Positions 14,473-19,557 of a stretch of 19,557 bases of DNA are shown here, one piece after another. Position 1 is the stretch's first letter. Each line of letters begins with the position of its first letter. The notes under the pieces were generated by a model, which saw only the letters and a list, made by a program, of their open reading frames with translations, was not told the origin of the DNA and ran no database searches. The stretch comes from CAVZLD01 sp964522605. GTDB taxonomy: Bacteria > Planctomycetota > Planctomycetia > Pirellulales > Pirellulaceae. The position numbers and the translations under genes were made by a program. Location: positions 1 to 19,557 of the forward strand of contig CAZFWV010000102.1 in NCBI GenBank assembly GCA_964522605.1, read 5' to 3'.

Positions 14473-14676
14473 ATGAAGGCAGCGGAACTGCGAGAAATGA
14501 GCGATGAACAGCTGGCGGTCACTCTGCAGGAAACGGCAGAGAATTACTTCCGGCTGCGAATTCAGGCGCAGACGGAACGACTGGACGCGCCCAGTGAACT
14601 GACGCGGAATCGTCGGATGATCGCACGACTGAAGACGATCCAGCGAGAACGAGAACGAGGGCAAGGCAGTCGCTGA
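14473..14676 (+). CDS. rpmC: 50S ribosomal protein L29 (uL29)
   Basis: L29 is a small helical protein at the tunnel exit, next to L23 and the SRP/trigger factor site. The 67-residue product starts MKAAELREMSDEQL. It has the two-helix pattern with NYFRLRIQAQT and the conserved NRRMIARLKTI segment near the end. GGGAG at 14460-14464 lies eight bases before this ATG, which selects it over an in-frame upstream ATG at 14386 that would overlap rplP. The identification is clear from sequence and position. Confidence 0.95.
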   Translation: MKAAELREMSDEQLAVTLQETAENYFRLRIQAQTERLDAPSELTRNRRMIARLKTIQRERERGQGSR

Positions 14677-14702
14677 GGAACATCGCAAGAGAAACGAGGG
14701 GA

Positions 14703-14749
14703 CGGGACCAAACGGGAACGAAATCAGGCGGGGCGACCCCGCCGTCCCG
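14703..14749 (+). promoter_or_regulatory. Nested GC-rich RNA structure between rpmC and rpsQ
   Basis: GGCGGGG (14727-14733) pairs with CCCCGCC (14737-14743) around loop CGA. CGGGAC (14703-14708) pairs with GTCCCG (14744-14749), enclosing the first hairpin and stacking directly on its 3' side. It lies in a 204-base spacer, long for this otherwise compact operon, which also holds the palindromes ACCGGT and CCTGCAGG. No T-run follows. Confidence 0.45.
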
Positions 14750-14839
14750 AGGGCCGGGGGAGTACCGGTTCCGGGGAAAAGTGAAGTCGTCCTGCAGGGA
14801 CCCGCGCCCCGAACATGCAGAGAACCAGAACGGCGGTCG

Positions 14840-14854
14840 GTTCAAGCCTTGAAC
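14840..14854 (+). promoter_or_regulatory. Small stem-loop upstream of rpsQ
   Basis: GTTCAA (14840-14845) and TTGAAC (14849-14854) form a six-pair stem with a three-base loop, 26 bases before the rpsQ ATG and just upstream of its AGGA. It might affect initiation; chance is also possible. Confidence 0.3.
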
Positions 14855-14880
14855 AACTGGCTGCAACAGGATTTGACAAG

Positions 14881-15219
14881 ATGCCTAAGCGAATCGCGGT
14901 TGGTGTGGTCACCAGTGACAAAATGACGAAGACTCGGCGCGTCGAGATTCCGCGTCTGGTCAAGCATCCGAAGTACGGCAAATACATTCGCCGTCGAACG
15001 GTTTGCTATGTGCACGACGAGCAGGAGCAGTCGGGGGTGGGGGACACGGTGGAAATCGTCGAGTCCCGGCCGCTTTCACGACTGAAGCGTTGGGAGTTGT
15101 TGCGCGTCGTCACCAAGGGAACGGCCGTCGACGTGGCCGCGCTCCGCTCCGCCGCCCGCCAGGCGAAGGAACAGGCAGTCGAAGAAGCAGATGCGGGCGA
15201 GACCGGCGAATCGGAGTGA
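14881..15219 (+). CDS. rpsQ: 30S ribosomal protein S17 (uS17) with C-terminal extension
   Basis: S17 is a primary 16S rRNA binder of the 30S body. The product is 112 residues against 84 in E. coli. The core contains GVVTSDKMTKTRRVEIPRLV, KHPKYGKYIRRRT and GDTVEIVESRPLSRLKRW. About 30 alanine-, glutamate- and lysine-rich residues follow the core and look like a helical acidic tail. The start MPKRIAVG is chosen because AGGA (14868-14871) lies nine bases upstream; an in-frame ATG at 14815 would add 22 unsupported residues. Identity is certain; the tail has no assigned function. Confidence 0.96.
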   Translation: MPKRIAVGVVTSDKMTKTRRVEIPRLVKHPKYGKYIRRRTVCYVHDEQEQSGVGDTVEIVESRPLSRLKRWELLRVVTKGTAVDVAALRSAARQAKEQAVEEADAGETGESE

Positions 15220-15240
15220 CGCAGCCGATCCTCGAGCGCG

Positions 15241-15264
15241 ACAGATCACAGCACAGATCACAGC
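15241..15264 (+). repeat. Perfect tandem duplication of a 12-mer
   Basis: ACAGATCACAGC occurs twice head to tail (15241-15252 and 15253-15264) in the 69-base rpsQ-rplN spacer, ending 24 bases before the rplN ATG. It looks like a recent slippage duplication; a duplicated binding site is possible but unsupported. Confidence 0.7.
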
Positions 15265-15288
15265 GCAGTACAGAAGGTGGCTCAGGCC

Positions 15289-15657
15289 ATGATCCAGCAA
15301 GAAACACGATTATCCGTGGCGGACAACACGGGTGCCAAAGAAGTCAAGTGCATCAAAGTCCTGGGAGGCTCGCGCCGCCGGTTTGCCGGTTTGGGCGACA
15401 TCATCGTCTGCAGTGTGCGGAACGTGATCCCCGGAAGCGATGTCAAAAAGAAGTCGGTCGTGCGAGCGGTGATTGTTCGCTGCAAGCAGCCCACCCGCCG
15501 CTCCGACGGCAGCTATATCCGGTTCGACAGTAACGCGGTTGTGTTGATCGACGGCGACGGAAACCCGCGGGGAACCCGTATCTTTGGTGCGGTCGCCCGG
15601 GAACTGCGGGAACGCAACTTCATGAAGATCGTCAGCCTCGCCAGTGAGGTGGTGTGA
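15289..15657 (+). CDS. rplN: 50S ribosomal protein L14 (uL14)
   Basis: L14 lies at the intersubunit face, forms bridges with 16S rRNA and contacts L19; RsfS binds it to silence ribosomes. The product is 122 residues, the usual length. It begins MIQQETRLSVADNTGAKEV and includes VLGGSRRRFAGLGDII, VKKKSVVRAVIVRC and RGTRIFGAVARELRERNFMKI. The start ATG is preceded by AAGGTGG eight bases upstream; an in-frame GTG at 15277 is less likely. Its TGA overlaps the rplX ATG by one base (TGATG), implying coupled translation. It is the first gene of the spc group, with no separate promoter seen. Confidence 0.98.
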   Translation: MIQQETRLSVADNTGAKEVKCIKVLGGSRRRFAGLGDIIVCSVRNVIPGSDVKKKSVVRAVIVRCKQPTRRSDGSYIRFDSNAVVLIDGDGNPRGTRIFGAVARELRERNFMKIVSLASEVV

Positions 15658-16013
15658 TGCATATTCGAGTCAAAGATACGGTCGAAGTGATCACCGGCGA
15701 TGACCGGGGTGTCCGCGGAAAAGTGCTCAGCGTGGATCGCAAAGCCGGAAAGCTGCTCGTGGAAGGCGTCAATCGCGTCTACAAGCACGTCCGCCGCAGC
15801 CAACGCAATCCTCAGGGGGGACGGCTCTCCAAAGAGATGCCGGTGCCTCTGTCCAACGTCCTGCTCGTCTGCGAGGGCTGCTCCACGGCAACGCGGACCG
15901 GTGCCCGGCACCTGGACGACGGAAGCAAGGAACGATATTGCAAGAAATGCGGTCGCGCCCTGGGGCAAATCACACCTCCGCGCATCGCGCACGCGAAGAA
16001 GGCCAAGAAATAA
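15657..16013 (+). CDS. rplX: 50S ribosomal protein L24 (uL24), zinc-ribbon form
   Basis: L24 is an assembly initiator that binds the 5' end of 23S rRNA near the tunnel exit. The product is 118 residues. The KOW-type N-terminus reads VKDTVEVITGDDRGVRGKV, followed by VEGVNRVYKHVRRSQRNPQG. Two CxxC pairs (Cys72/Cys75 and Cys95/Cys98) form a probable zinc ribbon; many bacterial L24 proteins lack these cysteines. The ATG overlaps the rplN stop by one base, and GAGG at 15646-15649 is its Shine-Dalgarno. GTG 15654 is an alternative start adding one residue. Confidence 0.96.
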   Translation: MHIRVKDTVEVITGDDRGVRGKVLSVDRKAGKLLVEGVNRVYKHVRRSQRNPQGGRLSKEMPVPLSNVLLVCEGCSTATRTGARHLDDGSKERYCKKCGRALGQITPPRIAHAKKAKK

Positions 16014-16018
16014 ACCCT

Positions 16019-16043
16019 GCGGCCGGTTCCGAGTCCGGGCCGC
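16019..16043 (+). promoter_or_regulatory. Stem-loop between rplX and rplE
   Basis: GCGGCC (16019-16024) pairs with GGCCGC (16038-16043), extended by GG (16025-16026) and CC (16035-16036) across one bulged base. It starts five bases after the rplX stop. It is followed by AACCCCC, not T, so it is not a standard terminator. It could stabilise or process the upstream mRNA. Confidence 0.4.
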
Positions 16044-16078
16044 AACCCCCGTGAATGATAAACAGACGGCGCTGAATC

Positions 16079-16645
16079 ATGACTCCTCGCTTACTCGAAC
16101 GATACGAACAGGTCGTCCTGCCCAGCCTGCAGAAACAACTGGGGCGCGACAATCGGCTGTCCCTGCCCCGGATGGAAAAGATCGTCGTGAACATGGGCGT
16201 CGGCAGTGCGATCACCGAAAAGAAACACCTCGAGGATGCGGTCGAGGCGATGCGGCAGATCACCGGACAGAAGCCGGTCATCACGATTTCCCGCAAGGCG
16301 ATCGCCGGATTTCGACTGCGCGAAGGAATGCCAATCGGCTGCAAAGTGACCCTGCGCCGCGATCGGATGTGGGAGTTCCTGGACCGGCTGATCAGCCTCG
16401 CCATCCCGCGTGTTCGTGACTTTCGAGGACTGAATCCGAACGCCTTCGATGGTCGCGGCAATTACAGCCTCGGTCTGTCGGAACAACTGGTCTTCCCCGA
16501 ATTGAATCCCGACAAGTTCACGCGGGTCCAGGGTATGAACATCGTGTTCGTCACGTCGACTCCCAGTGACGACGAAGGACGACTGCTGCTGCAATTGCTG
16601 GGAATGCCGTTCCGCCGCGAGACGGAAGCGGCCGGTGCCGCCTGA
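16079..16645 (+). CDS. rplE: 50S ribosomal protein L5 (uL5)
   Basis: L5 binds 5S rRNA with L18 and forms the central protuberance, contacting P-site tRNA. The product is 188 residues (E. coli 179). It has LPRMEKIVVNMGVG (about 29-42), ITGQKPVITISRKAIAGF, REGMPIGCKVTLRR and FRGLNPNAFDGRGNYSLGL. The end is a short alanine-rich tail. No Shine-Dalgarno is visible before the ATG, and the 65-base spacer holds a hairpin, so initiation may be SD-independent. The start fits the family N-terminus. The identification is certain. Confidence 0.97.
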   Translation: MTPRLLERYEQVVLPSLQKQLGRDNRLSLPRMEKIVVNMGVGSAITEKKHLEDAVEAMRQITGQKPVITISRKAIAGFRLREGMPIGCKVTLRRDRMWEFLDRLISLAIPRVRDFRGLNPNAFDGRGNYSLGLSEQLVFPELNPDKFTRVQGMNIVFVTSTPSDDEGRLLLQLLGMPFRRETEAAGAA

Positions 16646-16691
16646 GGCGGACCGTTTTTCATTCATGTTTACTTTCAGTGGGTAGAAACCG

Positions 16692-16877
16692 GTGGCAAGC
16701 AAATCAAAAGTTGCAAAAGCGAGTCGCGGACCGAAGTTTTCGACCCGTCGCGAGCGTCGCTGTGGACTGTGCGGCCGGCCCCGCGCCGTGTATCGCAAAT
16801 TCGGGATCTGCCGCATCTGTTTTCGGAAGCTGGCAGATCAAGGCCTGATTCCTGGTGTTCGCAAGGCGAGTTGGTAG
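16692..16877 (+). CDS. rpsN: 30S ribosomal protein S14, zinc-binding type (uS14)
   Basis: S14 binds the 30S head near the A site. The 61-residue product is the short zinc form: Cys24-x2-Cys27 and Cys40-x2-Cys43 frame GRPRAVYRKFGI, and it ends IPGVRKASW, as in type Z S14. The start is GTG at 16692, giving MASKSKVAKASRGPKF; no ATG is available in frame and no clear Shine-Dalgarno is seen (GTGGG at 16678-16682 is the nearest). It lies between rplE and rpsH in standard spc order, and its stop codon overlaps the rpsH Shine-Dalgarno. Confidence 0.96.
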   Translation: MASKSKVAKASRGPKFSTRRERRCGLCGRPRAVYRKFGICRICFRKLADQGLIPGVRKASW

Positions 16878-16893
16878 AGGGAACCTGACTGTT

Positions 16894-17289
16894 ATGATGA
16901 CCGACCCCGTCGCCGATATGTTGACCCGCATCCGGAATGCGGTCCGTGTGGAACGGCCTCACGTGGACATGCCCGTGTCCAAGGTCAAATGTGGCTTAGC
17001 CGAGGTGCTGAAGCGCGAAGGTTACATCTGGGACTGGAAGACGATCGACTTGAAACCCGTCTCCCAATTACGGTTGGAGTTGAAGTACGGGCCGAACGGA
17101 GAACGCGTCATCCGCACGATTCGCCGGATCAGCAAGCCGGGTCGGCGCGTCTACAGCCGCGCGAAGGACCTGCGACCGGTGCTCAACGGTCTGGGAATCT
17201 CCGTGATCAGCACCAGCCGCGGTGTGATCAGTGATCGGGAAGCCCGCCAGCGGAACCTGGGGGGCGAGGTCTTGTGTGAAGTCTGGTAA
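16894..17289 (+). CDS. rpsH: 30S ribosomal protein S8 (uS8)
   Basis: S8 organises the central domain of 16S rRNA and in E. coli represses the spc operon by binding near the rplX-rplE junction. The product is 131 residues: MMTDPVADMLTRIRNAV at the start, then RRISKPGRRVYSRAKDL, and the signature GISVISTSRGVISDREAR near the end. ATG 16894 or 16897 may be used. GAGGGA (16877-16882) overlaps the rpsN stop, so the two genes are probably coupled. The stem-loop at 16019-16043 lies in the spacer where S8 control acts in E. coli, but no match to the S8 helix was established. Confidence 0.97.
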   Translation: MMTDPVADMLTRIRNAVRVERPHVDMPVSKVKCGLAEVLKREGYIWDWKTIDLKPVSQLRLELKYGPNGERVIRTIRRISKPGRRVYSRAKDLRPVLNGLGISVISTSRGVISDREARQRNLGGEVLCEVW

Positions 17290-17343
17290 GCCCCCGAAAA
17301 CAGATCGCTGTTGAGATACAGAAGGACGAGAAGGTAACCGGCC

Positions 17344-17886
17344 ATGTCACGTATCGGTAAGAAACCCATTGCCCTGCCCGACGGAGTCAAGGTCGTCGTC
17401 GACGGGCGACAGGTTGCCGTCGAAGGCCCGAAAGGGAAACTGGAACAAACCTGTCGACCGGAAGTCCAGGTGCGACTGGAAGATGATCCCCGGCAGATCG
17501 TCGTGGAGGCCTCCGACAGTGACCGGATGGCTCGCGCCTATCACGGACTGACCCGCGCCCTCCTGCAGAACATGGTCATCGGCGTGACCGAAGGCTATCA
17601 GAAACGACTCGAGATCGTCGGCGTCGGCTACATTGCCTCGATTCAGGGCGACATCCTCTCGTTGCGAGTCGGTTACGCCAACGAGGTCAAGAAGAAGATC
17701 CCGGCCGGTTTGAACGTCACCTGTCCGGATCAGACCCACATCGTTGTTCAAGGTTGCGACAAGCAGCAGGTGGGCGAGTTCGCGGCCGAAGTCCGCGCGA
17801 TTCGCAAACCCGAGCCGTACAAGGGAAAAGGCGTCCGTTACGAGGGCGAATACGTCAAGATTAAGCCCGGCAAGGCGGCCACCTAG
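17344..17886 (+). CDS. rplF: 50S ribosomal protein L6 (uL6)
   Basis: L6 lies near the GTPase-associated centre, next to the sarcin-ricin loop. The product is 180 residues with two repeated alpha/beta domains. It starts MSRIGKKPIALPDGV, continues with VEGPKGKLEQ and YHGLTRALLQNMVIGVTEGY, and has the C-terminal signature KPEPYKGKGVRYEGEYVKIK (157-176). AAGG at 17331-17334 lies nine bases upstream of the ATG. It follows rpsH by 54 bases. The identification is certain. Confidence 0.98.
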   Translation: MSRIGKKPIALPDGVKVVVDGRQVAVEGPKGKLEQTCRPEVQVRLEDDPRQIVVEASDSDRMARAYHGLTRALLQNMVIGVTEGYQKRLEIVGVGYIASIQGDILSLRVGYANEVKKKIPAGLNVTCPDQTHIVVQGCDKQQVGEFAAEVRAIRKPEPYKGKGVRYEGEYVKIKPGKAAT

Positions 17887-17944
17887 TCCGCGCACGCCAT
17901 CCCGACACCACCAGACAACTGTTTTTGCCAAGGATTTTTTTGCC

Positions 17945-18313
17945 GTGAACCACGAAAAGGCCGTCCGCCAACAGCGTATTCGTCGCCGTTTTCGCGTTCG
18001 CAAGGCCCTGAAGGGGACCTCCGCACGACCGCGGCTGAGTGTGCACCGGACCCACAAGCACATTTACTGTCAGGTGATCGACGACGAGCAGGGTAAGACC
18101 CTCGTCTCGGCCAGCACGGTCGATAAGGACCTGCGATCCCAGATCAAATACTCCGGAAACCGGGATGCCGCCACAGTGGTCGGTCAGGCGGTCGCCGAGC
18201 GATTGCTGGCCGCGGGAGTTCAGGCGGCCTGTCTGGATCGCGGCAGCTTCAAGTACCATGGTCGTGTCGCGGCCGTGGCAGATGCGGTTCGCGCAGGAGG
18301 CGTTTCCCTCTAA
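17945..18313 (+). CDS. rplR: 50S ribosomal protein L18 (uL18)
   Basis: L18 binds 5S rRNA with L5 in the central protuberance. From the GTG start at 17945 the product is 122 residues. It has a basic N-terminus (RQQRIRRRFRVRKALKGT), RPRLSVHRTHKHIYCQVID, and the end FKYHGRVAAVADAVRAGGV. The start is chosen because AAGGA (17930-17934) lies ten bases upstream and the protein aligns with L18 from there; the same frame stays open to 17744 inside rplF but that part has no L18 character. Seven consecutive T (17935-17941) separate the Shine-Dalgarno from the GTG, an odd feature in this GC-rich DNA. Confidence 0.95.
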   Translation: MNHEKAVRQQRIRRRFRVRKALKGTSARPRLSVHRTHKHIYCQVIDDEQGKTLVSASTVDKDLRSQIKYSGNRDAATVVGQAVAERLLAAGVQAACLDRGSFKYHGRVAAVADAVRAGGVSL

Positions 18314-18429
18314 AAACTACAGTAAGGACGCAGCCGAATCGGATCGTCAATCAGCGAACGGACATGACCAGCGAGCAACCGATCATCCTCTCCAACCGAA
18401 CATTTACCTCGCACTTGGGAGCATAGACA

Positions 18430-18942
18430 GTGGCCTCAGCCAGCGGATCCGCATCAGCGGGAGAAGAAAAAACCCGTGGCGCCTACGAGGAACGGGTCGT
18501 CAAGATTAAGCGTTGCGCCGCCGTCGTCAAGGGTGGACGCCGTTTCAGTTTTGCCGCGATGGTCGTCGTCGGCGATCGGGAAGGTCGCGTCGGCTGGGGC
18601 TATGGCAAAGCGAATGAGGTGCCGCCCAGTGTCGAGAAGGCGGTCAAGCAGGCGACGCGCAGTATGGTTCGGGTACCGATTCAGCAGGGTACGATTCCGC
18701 ACATCGTCAAGGGACGCTACGGGGCCGCACGCGTGCTGCTCGTCCCAGCCGGTCCCGGTACGGGAATCATTGCTGGTGCGGCCGTCCGCTCCGTCTGCGA
18801 GGCTGCCGGACTGCACGACATCCTGACGAAGAGCTACGGGTCGAACAATCCCGTGTTGCTGGTCAAGGCAACGCTCGACGCCCTCCAGAAACTGCGTACC
18901 CAACAGGAGGTGGAAGTCCTCCGCGGAGTCTCGCTGACATGA
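18430..18942 (+). CDS. rpsE: 30S ribosomal protein S5 (uS5)
   Basis: S5 lies at the mRNA entry and affects decoding fidelity and spectinomycin binding. The product is 170 residues, with a serine/alanine-rich start (MASASGSASAGEEK). The N-terminal RNA-binding domain has VVKGGRRFSFAAMVVVGD and GRVGWGYGKANEVP (57-70); the spectinomycin-loop VKGG is unchanged. The C-terminal part has GPGTGIIAGAAVRSVCEAAG and SNNPVLLVKATLDAL. The start is GTG with GGGAG (18417-18421) eight bases upstream. Its TGA overlaps the rplO ATG (ATGA at 18939-18942), so rpmD, normally between them, is absent. Confidence 0.97.
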   Translation: MASASGSASAGEEKTRGAYEERVVKIKRCAAVVKGGRRFSFAAMVVVGDREGRVGWGYGKANEVPPSVEKAVKQATRSMVRVPIQQGTIPHIVKGRYGAARVLLVPAGPGTGIIAGAAVRSVCEAAGLHDILTKSYGSNNPVLLVKATLDALQKLRTQQEVEVLRGVSLT

Positions 18943-19439
18943 AGCTGAACGACGTTCATCAGGGAATCACCAAACACCGCAAACGGCGGCGGATTGGACG
19001 GGGAGTCGGCTCCGGTCACGGCAAGACGGCCGGTCGCGGACACAAGGGACAGGGCTCGCGCGCGGGTTGGTCTCGCCATCCAGTCTTCCAAGGCGGCGCG
19101 ATGCCGCTGGTGCGCCGCGTGCCGAAGCGGGGCTTCAATAACAAGTGGGCGAGTCGGGTTGCTGTGATTAACGTCGGCGATCTGGATGCTCGTTTCCAGT
19201 CCGGCGACTCCGTGACACCGCACGCACTGGAACAGACCCCACTGCTCGGACATCGATACGACGAGTTGAAGATTCTGGGCGAAGGCGAGTTGACCAAGAA
19301 GCTGACCGTCTCGGCGCACCGCTTCAGCGCCTCGGCGGTGAAGAAAATCGAACAGGCCGGCGGACAAGTCGTGCGTCTGCCGGGTCCGACCCCGGTGGAA
19401 GTCAGGAAGAAGCAGCTTAAGTCGCAGGCTCCGGGTTAG
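18939..19439 (+). CDS. rplO: 50S ribosomal protein L15 (uL15)
   Basis: L15 is a late-assembly 50S protein with a long basic N-terminal extension reaching into 23S rRNA. The product is 166 residues (E. coli 144). The N-terminus has RRIGRGVGSGHGKTAGRGHKG (18-38), then FQGGAMPLVRRVPKRGF. The C-terminal domain has LKILGEGELTKKLTVSAHRFSASA, followed by about 30 further residues. It starts inside the rpsE stop (ATGA), with AGGAGG at 18905-18910 too distant to act; coupled re-initiation is likely. secY follows after 35 bases. Confidence 0.97.
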   Translation: MKLNDVHQGITKHRKRRRIGRGVGSGHGKTAGRGHKGQGSRAGWSRHPVFQGGAMPLVRRVPKRGFNNKWASRVAVINVGDLDARFQSGDSVTPHALEQTPLLGHRYDELKILGEGELTKKLTVSAHRFSASAVKKIEQAGGQVVRLPGPTPVEVRKKQLKSQAPG

Positions 19440-19474
19440 TCCACCGCTCGAAACCCATCGCAGGGAACGCGCGC

Positions 19475-19557
19475 ATGTTAGAGAAACTGCGAATCATCTT
19501 CACGATCCCCGAACTGCGGAACAAGATCCTGCTGACGCTCGGGTTGTTGGCGATCTA
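19475..19557 (+). CDS. secY: Protein translocase subunit SecY (5' end only)
   Basis: SecY is the channel-forming membrane subunit of the Sec translocon. Only the first 27 codons are in the window: a short amphipathic N-terminus (MLEKLRIIFTIPELRNKI) leads into the hydrophobic start of the first membrane helix. AGGGAA (19462-19467) lies seven bases before the ATG. The N-terminal wording and the position directly after rplO, its usual place at the end of the spc operon, support the call. The gene is cut by the window edge. Confidence 0.93.
   Translation, partial: MLEKLRIIFTIPELRNKILLTLGLLAI

Noticed and set aside
14873..14878. TTGACA just before rpsQ as a promoter -35 box
   Set aside because: No -10-like hexamer lies 16-18 bases downstream, and the site overlaps the translation start.
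15241..15264. Tandem repeat as part of a CRISPR-like array
   Set aside because: Only two directly abutting 12-mers, with no spacers and no cas genes.
17744..17944. Extended rplR frame reaching back into rplF
   Set aside because: It is the out-of-frame reading of rplF; L18 similarity and a Shine-Dalgarno begin at GTG 17945.

Overview
The window is a contiguous, all-forward transcription and translation cluster from a GC-rich bacterium, most likely a member of the Planctomycetota. The phylum call rests on recalled resemblance: the wording of the L16, S3 and RpoC proteins, the absence of rpmD (L30), and a single-pass DUF1559-like type IV pilin-related protein of the kind greatly expanded in planctomycetes. 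No 16S gene is present to confirm it. No tRNA, rRNA, insertion sequence, CRISPR array or phage gene was seen.

Layout. The end of the beta operon is first: rpoC (bases 1-4376, lacking only its first residues). A 229-base gap with two hairpins and a candidate promoter leads to the str genes rpsL, rpsG and fusA (4606-7765). The tuf gene that usually follows is absent. In its place is a pilin-like protein with a probable galactose-binding-like beta-sandwich (7854-8984), then a 370-base gap with the best promoter of the window. The S10 operon follows (rpsJ, rplC, rplD, rplW, rplB, rpsS, rplV, rpsC, rplP, rpmC, rpsQ; 9355-15219). The spc operon runs on without a break (rplN, rplX, rplE, rpsN, rpsH, rplF, rplR, rpsE, rplO, start of secY; 15289 to the end).

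How the genes work together. RpoC is the catalytic subunit of RNA polymerase. The ribosomal proteins build the decoding centre (S12, S7, S5, S3), the peptidyl-transferase surroundings (L2, L3, L4, L16), the exit tunnel rim (L22, L23, L24, L29) and the 5S RNP (L5, L18). SecY is the translocon to which the exit site docks. The EF-G encoded here is atypical: its domain IV tip loops lack canonical translocase residues, and its sequence recalls mitochondrial EF-G2, a ribosome-recycling factor.

Main points of interest are the EF-G2-like factor in the str operon, the pilin/beta-sandwich gene inside a translation operon, a 62-base rpsC/rplP overlap with an internal Shine-Dalgarno sequence, arginine at S12 position 88 (a streptomycin-resistance position elsewhere), and stem-loops in many of the longer intergenic spacers. 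Everything was read by eye; no database search, folding or alignment program was run.
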